This document shows, piece by piece, positions 9,997 through 18,187 of a DNA stretch of 64,000 nt. Within the stretch, counting starts at the first letter, position 1. Each line of letters starts with the position of its first letter. The stretch comes from Macrococcus hajekii (GTDB lineage: Bacteria > Bacillota > Bacilli > Staphylococcales > Staphylococcaceae): positions 868,001 to 932,000 of the forward strand of contig NZ_SCWE01000001.1 of assembly GCF_004359505.1 (NCBI RefSeq). Reading direction: 5' to 3'. Under the pieces are notes generated by a model. That model made no database searches. It saw nothing but the letters and a program-made list of their open reading frames with translations, and was not told the origin of the DNA. The position numbers were made by a program, and so were the translations under genes.

Positions 9997-11093
9997 TTAA
10001 TTTCATCCTCCAACTTATTTTGTCTGTTGATTATATAAGATACAAAAATTAAAAATATGAAATGATAAACAATTAAACGATTATAAATGAAGAATAAATT
10101 CTCAGTTAGTGATGTTAGGAAAAAATAGCTAAAAAAGTAGAAGGCTTTATAATTTAAAAAACTAGATTGAACAAATATAGAACGGGCGATATTAAACAAA
10201 AATATGATAAACAATATCAAAGGTATCATTCCATATATGCCCAAAATCTCTATAAATAAATTATGGGAATCACCAATTGAAAAATATTCAACAAAAAAAT
10301 CTTTACCATTTCCCCAAGCCTTAATACCATATTTAATTGTTCCTTCCCAGAATATCTGTCTGTCAGCTAAGAAGTTATTTCCTGTATTCGATCTTTTATG
10401 AAAGATTAACTCGATGAACTTATTAACAATGGGAATAGAGAAAATCACTAAAAAGATTAGAAAGATAATATTTAGTAAAAAATTGAAATAAGTTAGCCTT
10501 CTTTTACGAAGGAAATAAATAAAATAAAAACTGATGAAAATAACAAAACTAAGTAATGTTGTCCTCGACCCAGTTAAGTAAATATAATAGAGTGCAATAG
10601 GTAAAATCCACATCATTAAGTAAATATTCTCTTTTTTAGTGAATGCAATAAAGAAACAGACAAAACCTAACGCGATCAATAATCCAAATGTATTTGATGA
10701 CTGCACTGTATAAATCAAAGGTAATATTGATATTGCACCACTCATTAAGAATAAATTAAAGTTTGAGTAAATACGTTGATTGAGAAGAATAATGACAGGC
10801 ATAACTAGATAAACAACTAATATTTCTATTTTAAATTCATGATTAAATCTCATAGAAACCATACAGCTTATCCAGAATAATACATAAGTAACGACTAAAT
10901 TTATTGAATTCTTATTAAATGAAATAAGTTTAAAACCCACTATAAAGGTACTGATAAAAAGAATAAAACTAAACTTATAGATATTTTCTTCTGTATTGAT
11001 TTGGTTATAATTTATTGAAATTAAATGGCAATAGAAAAATAGAATTGAAAAATAAATTATTAGAAACAATTTATATAAGTTTTTAATCGCCAT
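9993..11093 (-). CDS. wzy: O-antigen/capsule polymerase (Wzy-like)
   Basis: A 366-residue, almost wholly hydrophobic protein with roughly ten membrane segments and a larger extracytoplasmic loop around residues 230-275 (KRSNTGNNFLADRQIFWEG). The signature is GDSHNLFIEILGIYG, typical of Wzy/WaaL (O-antigen ligase domain) proteins, together with GSRTTLLSF. It would polymerise flipped undecaprenyl-linked repeats outside the membrane. Wzy sequences diverge strongly between serotypes, so the call rests on topology, the short motifs and its place between wzx and capI. The gene is very AT-rich. Confidence 0.75.
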   Translation of the reverse strand: MAIKNLYKLFLIIYFSILFFYCHLISINYNQINTEENIYKFSFILFISTFIVGFKLISFNKNSINLVVTYVLFWISCMVSMRFNHEFKIEILVVYLVMPVIILLNQRIYSNFNLFLMSGAISILPLIYTVQSSNTFGLLIALGFVCFFIAFTKKENIYLMMWILPIALYYIYLTGSRTTLLSFVIFISFYFIYFLRKRRLTYFNFLLNIIFLIFLVIFSIPIVNKFIELIFHKRSNTGNNFLADRQIFWEGTIKYGIKAWGNGKDFFVEYFSIGDSHNLFIEILGIYGMIPLILFIIFLFNIARSIFVQSSFLNYKAFYFFSYFFLTSLTENLFFIYNRLIVYHFIFLIFVSYIINRQNKLEDEIK

Positions 11094-11107
11094 ATATTAC
11101 TCCTTTA

Positions 11108-12472
11108 CTATAAAATACTTTTCATGAAATATTTAAATTGATGACGAGAAAACATGATTAAAAAATTCAACAATATAACAGTTAAAATGATAGTTATCCA
11201 TTTAATGTGAAGCAATGAATTCATTAATAAGAAAATCAAAATAATAAATCCTGTTACATCCGCTACTTTTATCTTTTTATGCTGATGACTTATCTTTTTG
11301 AAGAATAAAAGTCTGCAAATATAAATAGCAAGATAGGTTAAGAATAATGAGTAAGCTGCACCATATACCCCCCAGACCATTGAAAGAATATAAGAAGCTA
11401 AACTATTTACAACTAGTATAATGATAGAAATAAATAAATGATAACTTGTTTTTCTTTTAATAGTAATGAATGTTGAATATACTTCTGACATTATCATCAC
11501 GATTGGAATAATCATTAATATGTCAAGTAAATGTGAACTGCCTCCAAAGTCATTACCTAAGACTTCAATAATAAGATCTTTAAATAACAAGTAAAAAATA
11601 ATAATACAACAAGCGATTATCTGAAAAATCTGAGATGTTATCTCATAGTAATAGGTATCTCTCTCTTCTTCACTATCACTTATTTTCACCGCTTTAGGAA
11701 CCCATACTAAGCTTATAACAGTATAAACAATACTTATGATTCCAATTAATTTAAAACTGGTATAATAATAACCCATTTCCTTATTAGAAACGAATTGACT
11801 TACTGCAAATTTATCCACATTTTGAGTAAGTGTAGTGAGTAATATAGAAAATAGCATTGGAAAACTGAAAGTTATTTGTTCTCTAATATTAATCTGTTCT
11901 TTATATAGGGAGCTTTTAATGATATTACTAATAGACTTAAGTTGAAAAATACTTACTAGTATTACACTCACGATAAATGGAAATAACAAAGTCTGATAAT
12001 CTTCACTAAATGTATAAACAAATGAAATTATAAGAGTTAACTCTATCACTTTTGATAAAGAAGTTTGTATAAAGTAATTTTGAGCATCATTATTCATGCG
12101 AAATAATGTCAGAAAAACTTTATTGTTAACTAAAGCGATTGAATAAAATAAGGTAAGGAAAATATCTATTTTGTTAAAACTGATAGAAGAACTTATCAAA
12201 AATAGTATTGTTCCTAAAATAACCGATATTATTATCGAATATTTAAAATAATTCGTTAGTATTGATTTTAAACTTACTCTATAATAAAAATGGATTAGCA
12301 CTTGATCAACTGCAAAGGAAACGATAGTACTTATGACAACTGCATAACTAATCAATAAATTAGCTTTACCATAGTCAGCCGGAGTAAATAGCCTAGTTAG
12401 TATCATTAAGCTTATCAGATTAATAATAGCTACTGACAAAGTGGACGAAGAAAAACCTAATAATTTTTTCAT
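11108..12472 (-). CDS. wzx: Capsule repeat-unit flippase (Wzx-like, MATE/PST family)
   Basis: A 454-residue integral membrane protein with about 12-14 helices, beginning KKLLGFSSSTLSVAIINLIS and then TRLFTPADYGKANLL, a hallmark of the polysaccharide transporter (RfbX/Wzx) family. It would move undecaprenyl-diphosphate-linked repeat units to the outer face for Wzy. Its ATG overlaps the last base of the capD stop codon (TAATG junction at 12470-12474). It lies 14 nt upstream of wzy. Substrate specificity cannot be inferred. Confidence 0.8.
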   Translation of the reverse strand: MKKLLGFSSSTLSVAIINLISLMILTRLFTPADYGKANLLISYAVVISTIVSFAVDQVLIHFYYRVSLKSILTNYFKYSIIISVILGTILFLISSSISFNKIDIFLTLFYSIALVNNKVFLTLFRMNNDAQNYFIQTSLSKVIELTLIISFVYTFSEDYQTLLFPFIVSVILVSIFQLKSISNIIKSSLYKEQINIREQITFSFPMLFSILLTTLTQNVDKFAVSQFVSNKEMGYYYTSFKLIGIISIVYTVISLVWVPKAVKISDSEEERDTYYYEITSQIFQIIACCIIIFYLLFKDLIIEVLGNDFGGSSHLLDILMIIPIVMIMSEVYSTFITIKRKTSYHLFISIIILVVNSLASYILSMVWGVYGAAYSLFLTYLAIYICRLLFFKKISHQHKKIKVADVTGFIILIFLLMNSLLHIKWITIILTVILLNFLIMFSRHQFKYFMKSIL

Positions 12473-14277
12473 TACTTTTCGCGTGGCTGATTGACAAATT
12501 GTATAAGAGATGAGTAATCTCTGTTTTCAACCACCTCATTTATAAAATCTATTAAGTAATTAAGATCTACTTCCGTTGCTTTACCTAAATAAATTTTTTC
12601 ATAAACTTGATCAGGATGAATTTCATTTTTATTTAAAAGTTCCTCGTACAATTTTTCGCCTGGTCTTATTCCTGAAAAAATAATTTTGATCTCGTCCTCT
12701 GTATATCCGCTAAGACGAATCATATTTTTAGCTAAATCAACAATTTTTACAGGTTCGCCCATGTCTAGTACAAAAACTTCACCACCACTTGCAAGAGCTC
12801 CAGCTTGAATAACTAATCTTGATGCTTCAGGAATAGTCATGAAAAAGCGGGTCATTCTTTCATCGGTTACAGTGATAGGACCTCCAGCCTCGATTTGTTT
12901 TCTAAATTTTGGTATGACTGATCCCCTACTGCCTAACACATTTCCAAACCTAACAGCTACTAATGTAGTGGAATCAGTTCGTTTGTCAAGCGCTTGTATA
13001 ATCATCTCAGCTATACGTTTTGTTGCTCCCATTATATTTGGAGGGTTAACAGCCTTATCAGTTGAAATCATTACAAATCGCTTAACATTTGCATTTATCG
13101 CAGCTTCTGCCGTGTTTTTTGTTCCAAAAATATTATTTTTAATACTTTCACTTGGATTAGCCTCCATTAAAGGAACATGTTTATGTGCAGCTGCATGATA
13201 AACTATGTCAGGTGAATAATTTTTCATAATTTCAAACATTCTTTTTCTATCCTGAACATCAGCAATAACAGGAACATATTTTACTCCATTGGAGATTTGA
13301 GACATTTCTTCTAAAATAGTATAGATACTATTTTCACCATGACCGAGTAAAATGATTTCTTTGGGATCAAAATTAGTAATTTGCCGCACGATTTCTGAAC
13401 CAATGCTTCCCCCCGCCCCTGTAACTAAAACTATTTTATTTTTAATCTGAGGAAAAATTTCTTTGGCATTTAGGGTAACTGGCTCCCTGCCTAATAAGTC
13501 CTCAACTTCAACTTTTTTTAATTGTGAGACTTCAAGTTTTCCAGCAAGAACATCATCAATATTAGGCATAATGAGTACATCAACATGAGTTTGAGAAGCG
13601 AACTCATGGATTTCTTGTAACTTTTGTTTACTTAATGAAGGAATAGCTATGACTATTTTTTTTATTGCGTACTTTTTGACTAGAGAAGCTATATCTTCTC
13701 TAGTCCCTTCAACTTTGACTCCCCCATTTAACTCTATTTTCTGTTTAGTTGGATTGTCATCCACTGCCACTATAGGCTTCATGCCCATAGCCGGAGTGTC
13801 TAATAATTGTCTAATCAGAATCGATCCACCTCGCCCAGCTCCAACTATCAGGGTAGATTTCAAATCTTGAATACGAGAATCTCTATCTATTACTCTGTAT
13901 CTTAATACACGCCAAGAGAGTCGGGAACCTCCGATTAGAAGTAAATGCATCATCCACGTGATAATCATCAGCCTGATAAATGAAGTATTTAAAAAAATAA
14001 AGTTAAAAGCATAGGTAAACAATATTGATGCACTTACAGCTTTAAAAATAGCTATCAATTCTCTGACACTGGCATATTCCCATGCTCTGTGATAAAGATT
14101 GAATATATATGCGAAAAAATGATGACTAGCCAGTAAAACTAAAGATGCTATCATCAGTTTAATGAAAGAATAACCTGTAAAGAAAGGTGACATTAAATAA
14201 TATCCAATAAAAATTGAGATGGTTACTACTATGGAGTCTATGACTAATAAAAGCAAATATCTTTGTTGAGAATTCAA
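12472..14277 (-). CDS. capD: Membrane UDP-GlcNAc 4,6-dehydratase (CapD/PglF/WbpM type)
   Basis: A 601-residue enzyme with four N-terminal membrane helices (residues about 8-110), then a CoA-binding-like Rossmann domain (LIVGAGRGGSILI). The C-terminal SDR domain carries VTGAGGSIGSEI near residue 290, YHAAAHKHVPLME, and the active site STDKAVNPPNIMGATKR. There Met replaces the usual Tyr of Y-x-x-x-K, as in the known retaining dehydratases PglF, WbpM and CapD. The product would be the 4-keto-6-deoxy UDP-sugar that leads to FucNAc, QuiNAc or bacillosamine-type residues. No aminotransferase or reductase for the next step is in the window, so it may be coded beyond the left edge. The 122-nt gap to capB holds no visible gene. 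Confidence 0.88.
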   Translation of the reverse strand: MNSQQRYLLLLVIDSIVVTISIFIGYYLMSPFFTGYSFIKLMIASLVLLASHHFFAYIFNLYHRAWEYASVRELIAIFKAVSASILFTYAFNFIFLNTSFIRLMIITWMMHLLLIGGSRLSWRVLRYRVIDRDSRIQDLKSTLIVGAGRGGSILIRQLLDTPAMGMKPIVAVDDNPTKQKIELNGGVKVEGTREDIASLVKKYAIKKIVIAIPSLSKQKLQEIHEFASQTHVDVLIMPNIDDVLAGKLEVSQLKKVEVEDLLGREPVTLNAKEIFPQIKNKIVLVTGAGGSIGSEIVRQITNFDPKEIILLGHGENSIYTILEEMSQISNGVKYVPVIADVQDRKRMFEIMKNYSPDIVYHAAAHKHVPLMEANPSESIKNNIFGTKNTAEAAINANVKRFVMISTDKAVNPPNIMGATKRIAEMIIQALDKRTDSTTLVAVRFGNVLGSRGSVIPKFRKQIEAGGPITVTDERMTRFFMTIPEASRLVIQAGALASGGEVFVLDMGEPVKIVDLAKNMIRLSGYTEDEIKIIFSGIRPGEKLYEELLNKNEIHPDQVYEKIYLGKATEVDLNYLIDFINEVVENRDYSSLIQFVNQPREK

Positions 14278-14399
14278 TACTTATCATCCTTTCAATAAAA
14301 CAAAAACATTTAAATTTTATATAATACTTTAAATAAACTTTAAGACTTCTTTCATAACAAATGAAATAGTTTATTTTACCATTTACTGTTATACATAAG

Positions 14400-15107
14400 T
14401 TATTTATCTCCCCCGTAGTAATAATAATAACTATCACGTGTCGTCATTTTTTTATTATTAAGAACGATGCCTAAAATATTTGCATTAGCTTTTTGAAGAG
14501 ATTCTTTTGTTTTCCTTAATTCATCTCGACTATTTGTTTTAGTATTTGTCACAATTAAAACTCCATCAACAATATCACTTAGAATAGATGCATCAGCTAC
14601 AGAGAGTGCTGGTGGCGTATCTACTATTATGAAGTCAAAATTTGCTTCTAATGTTTTCATCAAATTCTTCATTTTAAAAGACTGTAACAACTCTGCAGGA
14701 TTAGGCGGAATCGGTCCAGCCGTTAATAAATGCAAATTATGTATATCAGTCAGCTCAATAAGTTCTTGAATATTAATGTCATTGACAATCGCGCTGGAAA
14801 GACCATTAGTATTAGTAGTTTCAAAAGTATAATGCATAGTAGGTCTTCGCAAATCACAGTCTATGAGCAATGTTTTTTTTCCAGTCTGAGCAAAAGCAAT
14901 TGCTACATTTGCAGCAGTAGTTGATTTCCCGGCATTTGGAGCTCCAGATGTGAGTAGTATAGTTTTCATTTCTTTATCTACAGCTGAGAAAATAATATTA
15001 GTTCGAATCGTTCTATACTGTTCACTTATAGGAGACTTAGGGTCGTTATGTACAATTAATTGTCGTGGATCTGAAATGTATTCAAGTTTATTCTTCTTTT
15101 TAAACAT
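14400..15107 (-). CDS. capB: Capsule tyrosine kinase CapB (BY-kinase)
   Basis: A 235-residue cytoplasmic BY-kinase (Wzc C-terminal/CpsD type). Visible motifs are Walker A (SGAPNAGKSTTAANVA), Walker A' (LLIDCDLRRPTMH) and Walker B (FIIVDTPP). A C-terminal tyrosine cluster of five consecutive Tyr (DSYYYYYGGDK) is the autophosphorylation tail. It works with CapA, which activates it, to control capsule chain length and export. It sits 15 nt downstream of capA, the usual order in Firmicutes where adaptor and kinase are separate proteins. The AAACATATTTGTTACTCCT region upstream holds a normal ribosome site on the minus strand. Confidence 0.92.
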   Translation of the reverse strand: MFKKKNKLEYISDPRQLIVHNDPKSPISEQYRTIRTNIIFSAVDKEMKTILLTSGAPNAGKSTTAANVAIAFAQTGKKTLLIDCDLRRPTMHYTFETTNTNGLSSAIVNDINIQELIELTDIHNLHLLTAGPIPPNPAELLQSFKMKNLMKTLEANFDFIIVDTPPALSVADASILSDIVDGVLIVTNTKTNSRDELRKTKESLQKANANILGIVLNNKKMTTRDSYYYYYGGDK

Positions 15108-15122
15108 ATTTGTTACTCCTCT

Positions 15123-15794
15123 TTATTTAAATTCTGCTACAGTTCCCATAACTGGTAATTCAAGATATTTTTGGACGTCATCTTCAGTAGTAATTCTTTT
15201 ATCTAACATACTTCTGAATAATGCTAATGCAAGACCAATCAAACCCCCTACAATAATCCCTAATCCTAAATTAATAATAGGCTTAGGGAATATGGGCTGA
15301 GGGTTATCTCCAACATCTGCTTTAGCGAGTATAGAAACATTATCTACATTCATTATCTTTGGGATTTTCTTCTGAAAAACGTTCGCAAGTTCATTAGCTA
15401 TTTTTTCTGCAGTTTCTGGTTTTTCATTTGTCACACTTATATTTAAGACTTGCGACTGATTCTGACTTGAAACATCAATCATAGATGAAAGACCTGACGT
15501 ACCATATTCTAAATCTAAATTTTTTACGACTTCCTCTAATATAGATGGTGATTTGATAATATCGCTATAAGTATTAACAAGCTGTAAACTCGCCTGGATA
15601 TCAGTATTAGTGATTGTTTCTCTACTCTGAGATTGACTGACTAAAACTTGGGTATTAGTTTCATATATAGGTTCAATTAAAAATGATGTAATTGCAGTAG
15701 AAACTAATCCCCCTAATAACATTAAGCCTATAATAAGCTTAAAGTTCTCTCGTAATACTTTAAGAAACTCTTCAAAATTAAATGTCTCGTTCAT
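15123..15794 (-). CDS. capA: Capsule chain-length/kinase-adaptor protein CapA (Wzz domain)
   Basis: A 223-residue polysaccharide co-polymerase. The N-terminal cytoplasmic FNFEEFLKVLRENFKLI leads into membrane helix 1 (residues about 19-38). An extracytoplasmic helical domain follows, then the Pro-rich stretch NPQPIFPKPI and membrane helix 2 (residues about 170-190). The C-terminal tail ending LELPVMGTVAEFK is the CapB activator region. It is the first gene of the capsule operon. A strong GGAGG lies 6 nt before the ATG, and a TATAAT hexamer on the minus strand at 15814-15819 may be the operon promoter, although no good -35 is seen. Confidence 0.92.
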   Translation of the reverse strand: MNETFNFEEFLKVLRENFKLIIGLMLLGGLVSTAITSFLIEPIYETNTQVLVSQSQSRETITNTDIQASLQLVNTYSDIIKSPSILEEVVKNLDLEYGTSGLSSMIDVSSQNQSQVLNISVTNEKPETAEKIANELANVFQKKIPKIMNVDNVSILAKADVGDNPQPIFPKPIINLGLGIIVGGLIGLALALFRSMLDKRITTEDDVQKYLELPVMGTVAEFK

Positions 15795-15960
15795 TTTAAT
15801 CCTCCATTACTTTATTATATTTATAAATATATCATTAAAGTAACGAATTTACATTACAATCTATAGATTTAATGCCATATCTTTCAGCATATAACTTACA
15901 ATAATCGAGCTATATGATACTATGTATATTAAACTAGATTTAAAAATAAAAGGAGAAATT

Positions 15961-16542
15961 ATGAGTACAAGATTTGTATTGTATTGTATTATTTTATTGT
16001 TGATATTAACTGGCTGTAATAGAAAAAGTGAAGAAGAGCAAATAAAAGAAGGGATGGATGAAGCAAAAAAGGAACTAACAACAAGGGCAGAAAAAATTCA
16101 AAATGAAAAGTCAGAAGAGAAAATCTCTTATGAAAAAATAAACGATTTGCCTCAATCTAAAGATAAAACCATCAAACACAATGGAGTAAAAATAAAAATA
16201 TTAAAGGCAAAGCTTGATTCTGCTTCTGGACAAAATGCTGAAAATAAAGTTAATATAACTTTTATTATTAAAAATGATAGCGATAGAGATGTTACAGCAT
16301 TATCTACTTTCCAACAAAATTTTGAAGTTTTTCAGTTAGATGGTAATAAACTAGTTAAACTTGATGCTGTAAGCACAAGCATGTATAGAAATATGCAAAA
16401 TGAAATTCAAAATCAAAATGAAATTATAGTTAAAAATAAAACTGTTAAAAGTGTTATTACTTTTCAAACTATTAATGTTAGCTCAAATATACTTATAAAA
16501 AGCAAACACTTACAAGAGAAAATTTTACTTAAATTAAATTAA
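15961..16542 (+). CDS. Small lipoprotein of unknown function
   Basis: A 193-residue protein starting at ATG 15961, chosen because AAGGAG lies 6-7 nt upstream and a lipoprotein signal begins immediately. The hydrophobic core is LYCIILLLI, followed by the lipobox LTGC, so Cys19 would be lipidated. A charged Lys/Glu-rich linker follows (residues 20-60). A beta-rich C-terminal domain (KHNGVKIKILKAKL, VNITFIIKNDSDRDV) resembles DUF4352/DUF5067-type immunoglobulin-like lipoprotein domains. It is transcribed opposite to the capsule operon. It is very AT-rich like the capsule locus and may be part of the same acquired segment. Function unknown. Confidence 0.75.
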   Translation: MSTRFVLYCIILLLILTGCNRKSEEEQIKEGMDEAKKELTTRAEKIQNEKSEEKISYEKINDLPQSKDKTIKHNGVKIKILKAKLDSASGQNAENKVNITFIIKNDSDRDVTALSTFQQNFEVFQLDGNKLVKLDAVSTSMYRNMQNEIQNQNEIIVKNKTVKSVITFQTINVSSNILIKSKHLQEKILLKLN

Positions 16543-16647
16543 ATTTAAATACTATATCTGAATTCAACAAATATCTTTATACACTTATTGCAAAATATTA
16601 TACTTAATTCCCTAATAACATTTGCCTCTTTATAATAATGCAAATGT

Positions 16648-16811
16648 TGAACTGCACCCCAAAAGTTAGCCCACAAATCTAACTTTTGAGGTGTTTTTAA
16701 TTGGCTAAATATGACTTGAATTTCAAACTGCAGGTTGTAAATGAATATATTGAAAGTTCGGGCGGATACAAACATATCGCTAAAAAATATAAATGTCGCT
16801 TTTACAAATAA
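16648..16811 (+). mobile_element. Truncated end of an IS3-family (IS150-like) insertion sequence
   Basis: The left end starts TGAACTGCACCCCAAAAGTT and contains an inner hairpin (AAAAGTTAG at 16661-16669 against CTAACTTTT at 16679-16687), as in IS150-group elements. A TTG-initiated reading frame at 16701 encodes AKYDLNFKLQVVNEYIE followed by GGYKHIAKKYK. That is the helix-turn-helix start of an IS3 OrfA transposase. It hits TAA at 16809-16811 after 36 codons. No OrfB and no right inverted repeat are present, so the copy is a dead fragment. It lies exactly between the AT-rich capsule region and the GC-richer glycan locus. Confidence 0.8.
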
Positions 16812-16869
16812 TAAATTATATTATCATTTTATGTACATGTATAACTATAAGAGTAATAAATTATTTTAC

Positions 16870-16895
16870 AAAAAAAGAAAAGCCGCTGCTTTTCT
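16870..16895 (-). terminator. Rho-independent terminator of the 16916 gene
   Basis: On the minus strand an 8-bp stem AGAAAAGC/GCTTTTCT with a 4-nt loop is followed by a T-rich run. It lies about 20 nt after the glycosyltransferase stop codon. Confidence 0.75.
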
Positions 16896-16915
16896 CTTAA
16901 TCATGTACATTTATT

Positions 16916-18091
16916 TTATTCGGCTAGCACCTGGTTCAGTTTCTCGATATTACGCTCCCAGAGAAATTCCTGCTGTACAAGCGCCCGTGCATTCTGACGC
17001 ATCTCCTGTTCCAGCGCATGATCATTCTTAATATCTTCAATCGCCTGCAGAATTTCCTCTGTCGTCGCCCGCTCTTTAGCAAAGCCGACGTTATTGTCAT
17101 TAATCAGCTGATTGGCATAGCCGCCGAGGTTCGTGACAACGGGTACACCGCAGCCGATGCCATCAATGATTTTACCAGGTAGTACGGTCAGGAAGGTTTC
17201 TGTCTCTTTCATCAATGACAGCTGAATGTTATGTGTACGGATCATGGAGAGACATTCCTGTCGACTTTTCTCCGGATAGACTTTTACATAGTTGAAGGGC
17301 TGCGCTTCGATATAGTCGATAAAGTTGTGTGCGTTCATTCCGTAGACGACTGCGTTGAAGTGAATCTTTCTCGCTTCAAGCCCTCGCGCCACTTCTACGA
17401 GCTGGTCATAGCTCTGCGCAAAGCCGATATTGCCGGTGTAGATGACCTTGAAGTCATCAGTCACTTCACTGAAACTGATTTCCTCCTGATTGAAGGCATT
17501 CGGAAAGTAATGCTGCTCGACTTTTGGTGCGAGTCTTTTAATATGTGCTCTGAAGCCTTCGTTATTGATGATGACAGCATCTGTTACACGGTACATCCGC
17601 TTCTCAAGTAATTTCAGTACGGGGAAGATAAACCTGAATGACTTCAGCTTATCGACGCCGACAAGTGAGTCCGGCCACAGGTCTCTGACTTCGAGCACTC
17701 GCTTCGTCGTATGCTTCTGACCGAAGAATGCTGCCCATGGCATAAAAATATTCGGCGTTGTGACATAGAGAATATCGTATTGCTGCTGCTTCTGTTTAAT
17801 GAGGCGACGGACTTTAAAACCCAGCTCGAAATAATAGAGCAGCCGCATCACCATCGACTTACTCTGCTTGCTGGTCTTCATCGGGATGCGGTGAATATCC
17901 GTCGACTGATTGATGGCTTCATCGTACCAGAACTTCTTGTCCTCATACATATGCGCGTTCGGGTAGGCAGGATGTGTCGTCAGTACATCGACCTGGTTAC
18001 GACCCGATAGATGTTTGTATAGATTTCTGAAACGATTCGCACCTGAACCAATCTCAGGATAGAAGTTCTGTGTCACGAGTAATATCTTCAT
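16916..18091 (-). CDS. Glycosyltransferase family 4
   Basis: A 391-residue GT4 of the WcaI/WbuB-like kind. The N-terminus is MKILLVTQNFYPEIGSGANR, followed by YDILYVTTPNIFMPWAAFFG and VLEVRDLWPDSLVGV. The donor half has IYTGNIGFAQSYDQLVEVA and GKIIDGIGCGVPVVTNLGG. ATG 18091 is preferred over the upstream in-frame GTG because AAAGGG lies 8 nt before it. Base composition is clearly richer in GC than the neighbouring capsule genes. It is bounded by terminators on both sides, so it is probably its own transcription unit at the end of the ABC-dependent glycan locus. Sugar specificity unknown. Confidence 0.85.
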   Translation of the reverse strand: MKILLVTQNFYPEIGSGANRFRNLYKHLSGRNQVDVLTTHPAYPNAHMYEDKKFWYDEAINQSTDIHRIPMKTSKQSKSMVMRLLYYFELGFKVRRLIKQKQQQYDILYVTTPNIFMPWAAFFGQKHTTKRVLEVRDLWPDSLVGVDKLKSFRFIFPVLKLLEKRMYRVTDAVIINNEGFRAHIKRLAPKVEQHYFPNAFNQEEISFSEVTDDFKVIYTGNIGFAQSYDQLVEVARGLEARKIHFNAVVYGMNAHNFIDYIEAQPFNYVKVYPEKSRQECLSMIRTHNIQLSLMKETETFLTVLPGKIIDGIGCGVPVVTNLGGYANQLINDNNVGFAKERATTEEILQAIEDIKNDHALEQEMRQNARALVQQEFLWERNIEKLNQVLAE

Positions 18092-18156
18092 GTCTCTCAC
18101 CCTTTAATATAGTGTTTCCATTATAGCATTTTACGTTATTAAGTTCTATGACCATC

Positions 18157-18184
18157 AAAAAAAGGAATCCATCGCTGGATTCCT
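18157..18184 (-). terminator. Terminator after the fused glycosyltransferase gene
   Basis: On the minus strand a 9-bp stem AGGAATCCA/TGGATTCCT with a TCGC-class tetraloop is followed by seven T. It starts 4 nt past the stop codon of the 709-residue gene and separates it from the 16916 gene. Confidence 0.9.
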
Positions 18185-18187
18185 GAT

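Larger units (their letters stand above)
16543..16915. other. Gene-free stretch at the junction of the two glycan loci
   Basis: This 373-nt interval holds only the IS3-family fragment, about 60 nt of AT-rich sequence with no recognisable signal, and the terminator of the minus-strand glycosyltransferase gene at its right end. Short open frames crossing it are not supported by ribosome sites or recognisable protein motifs. Confidence 0.7.

Noticed and set aside
12839..13198. Plus-strand open frame opposite capD
   Set aside because: It lies entirely within the conserved catalytic part of capD, which has clear motifs. No ribosome site and no recognisable product.
14159..14437. Minus-strand open frame spanning the capD-capB gap
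   Set aside because: It overlaps the ends of both genes and encodes a low-complexity peptide without a ribosome site.
16741..17031. Plus-strand open frame crossing the IS remnant and the end of the glycosyltransferase gene
   Set aside because: It mixes IS remnant, intergenic DNA and antisense of a real gene; no protein family is recognisable.
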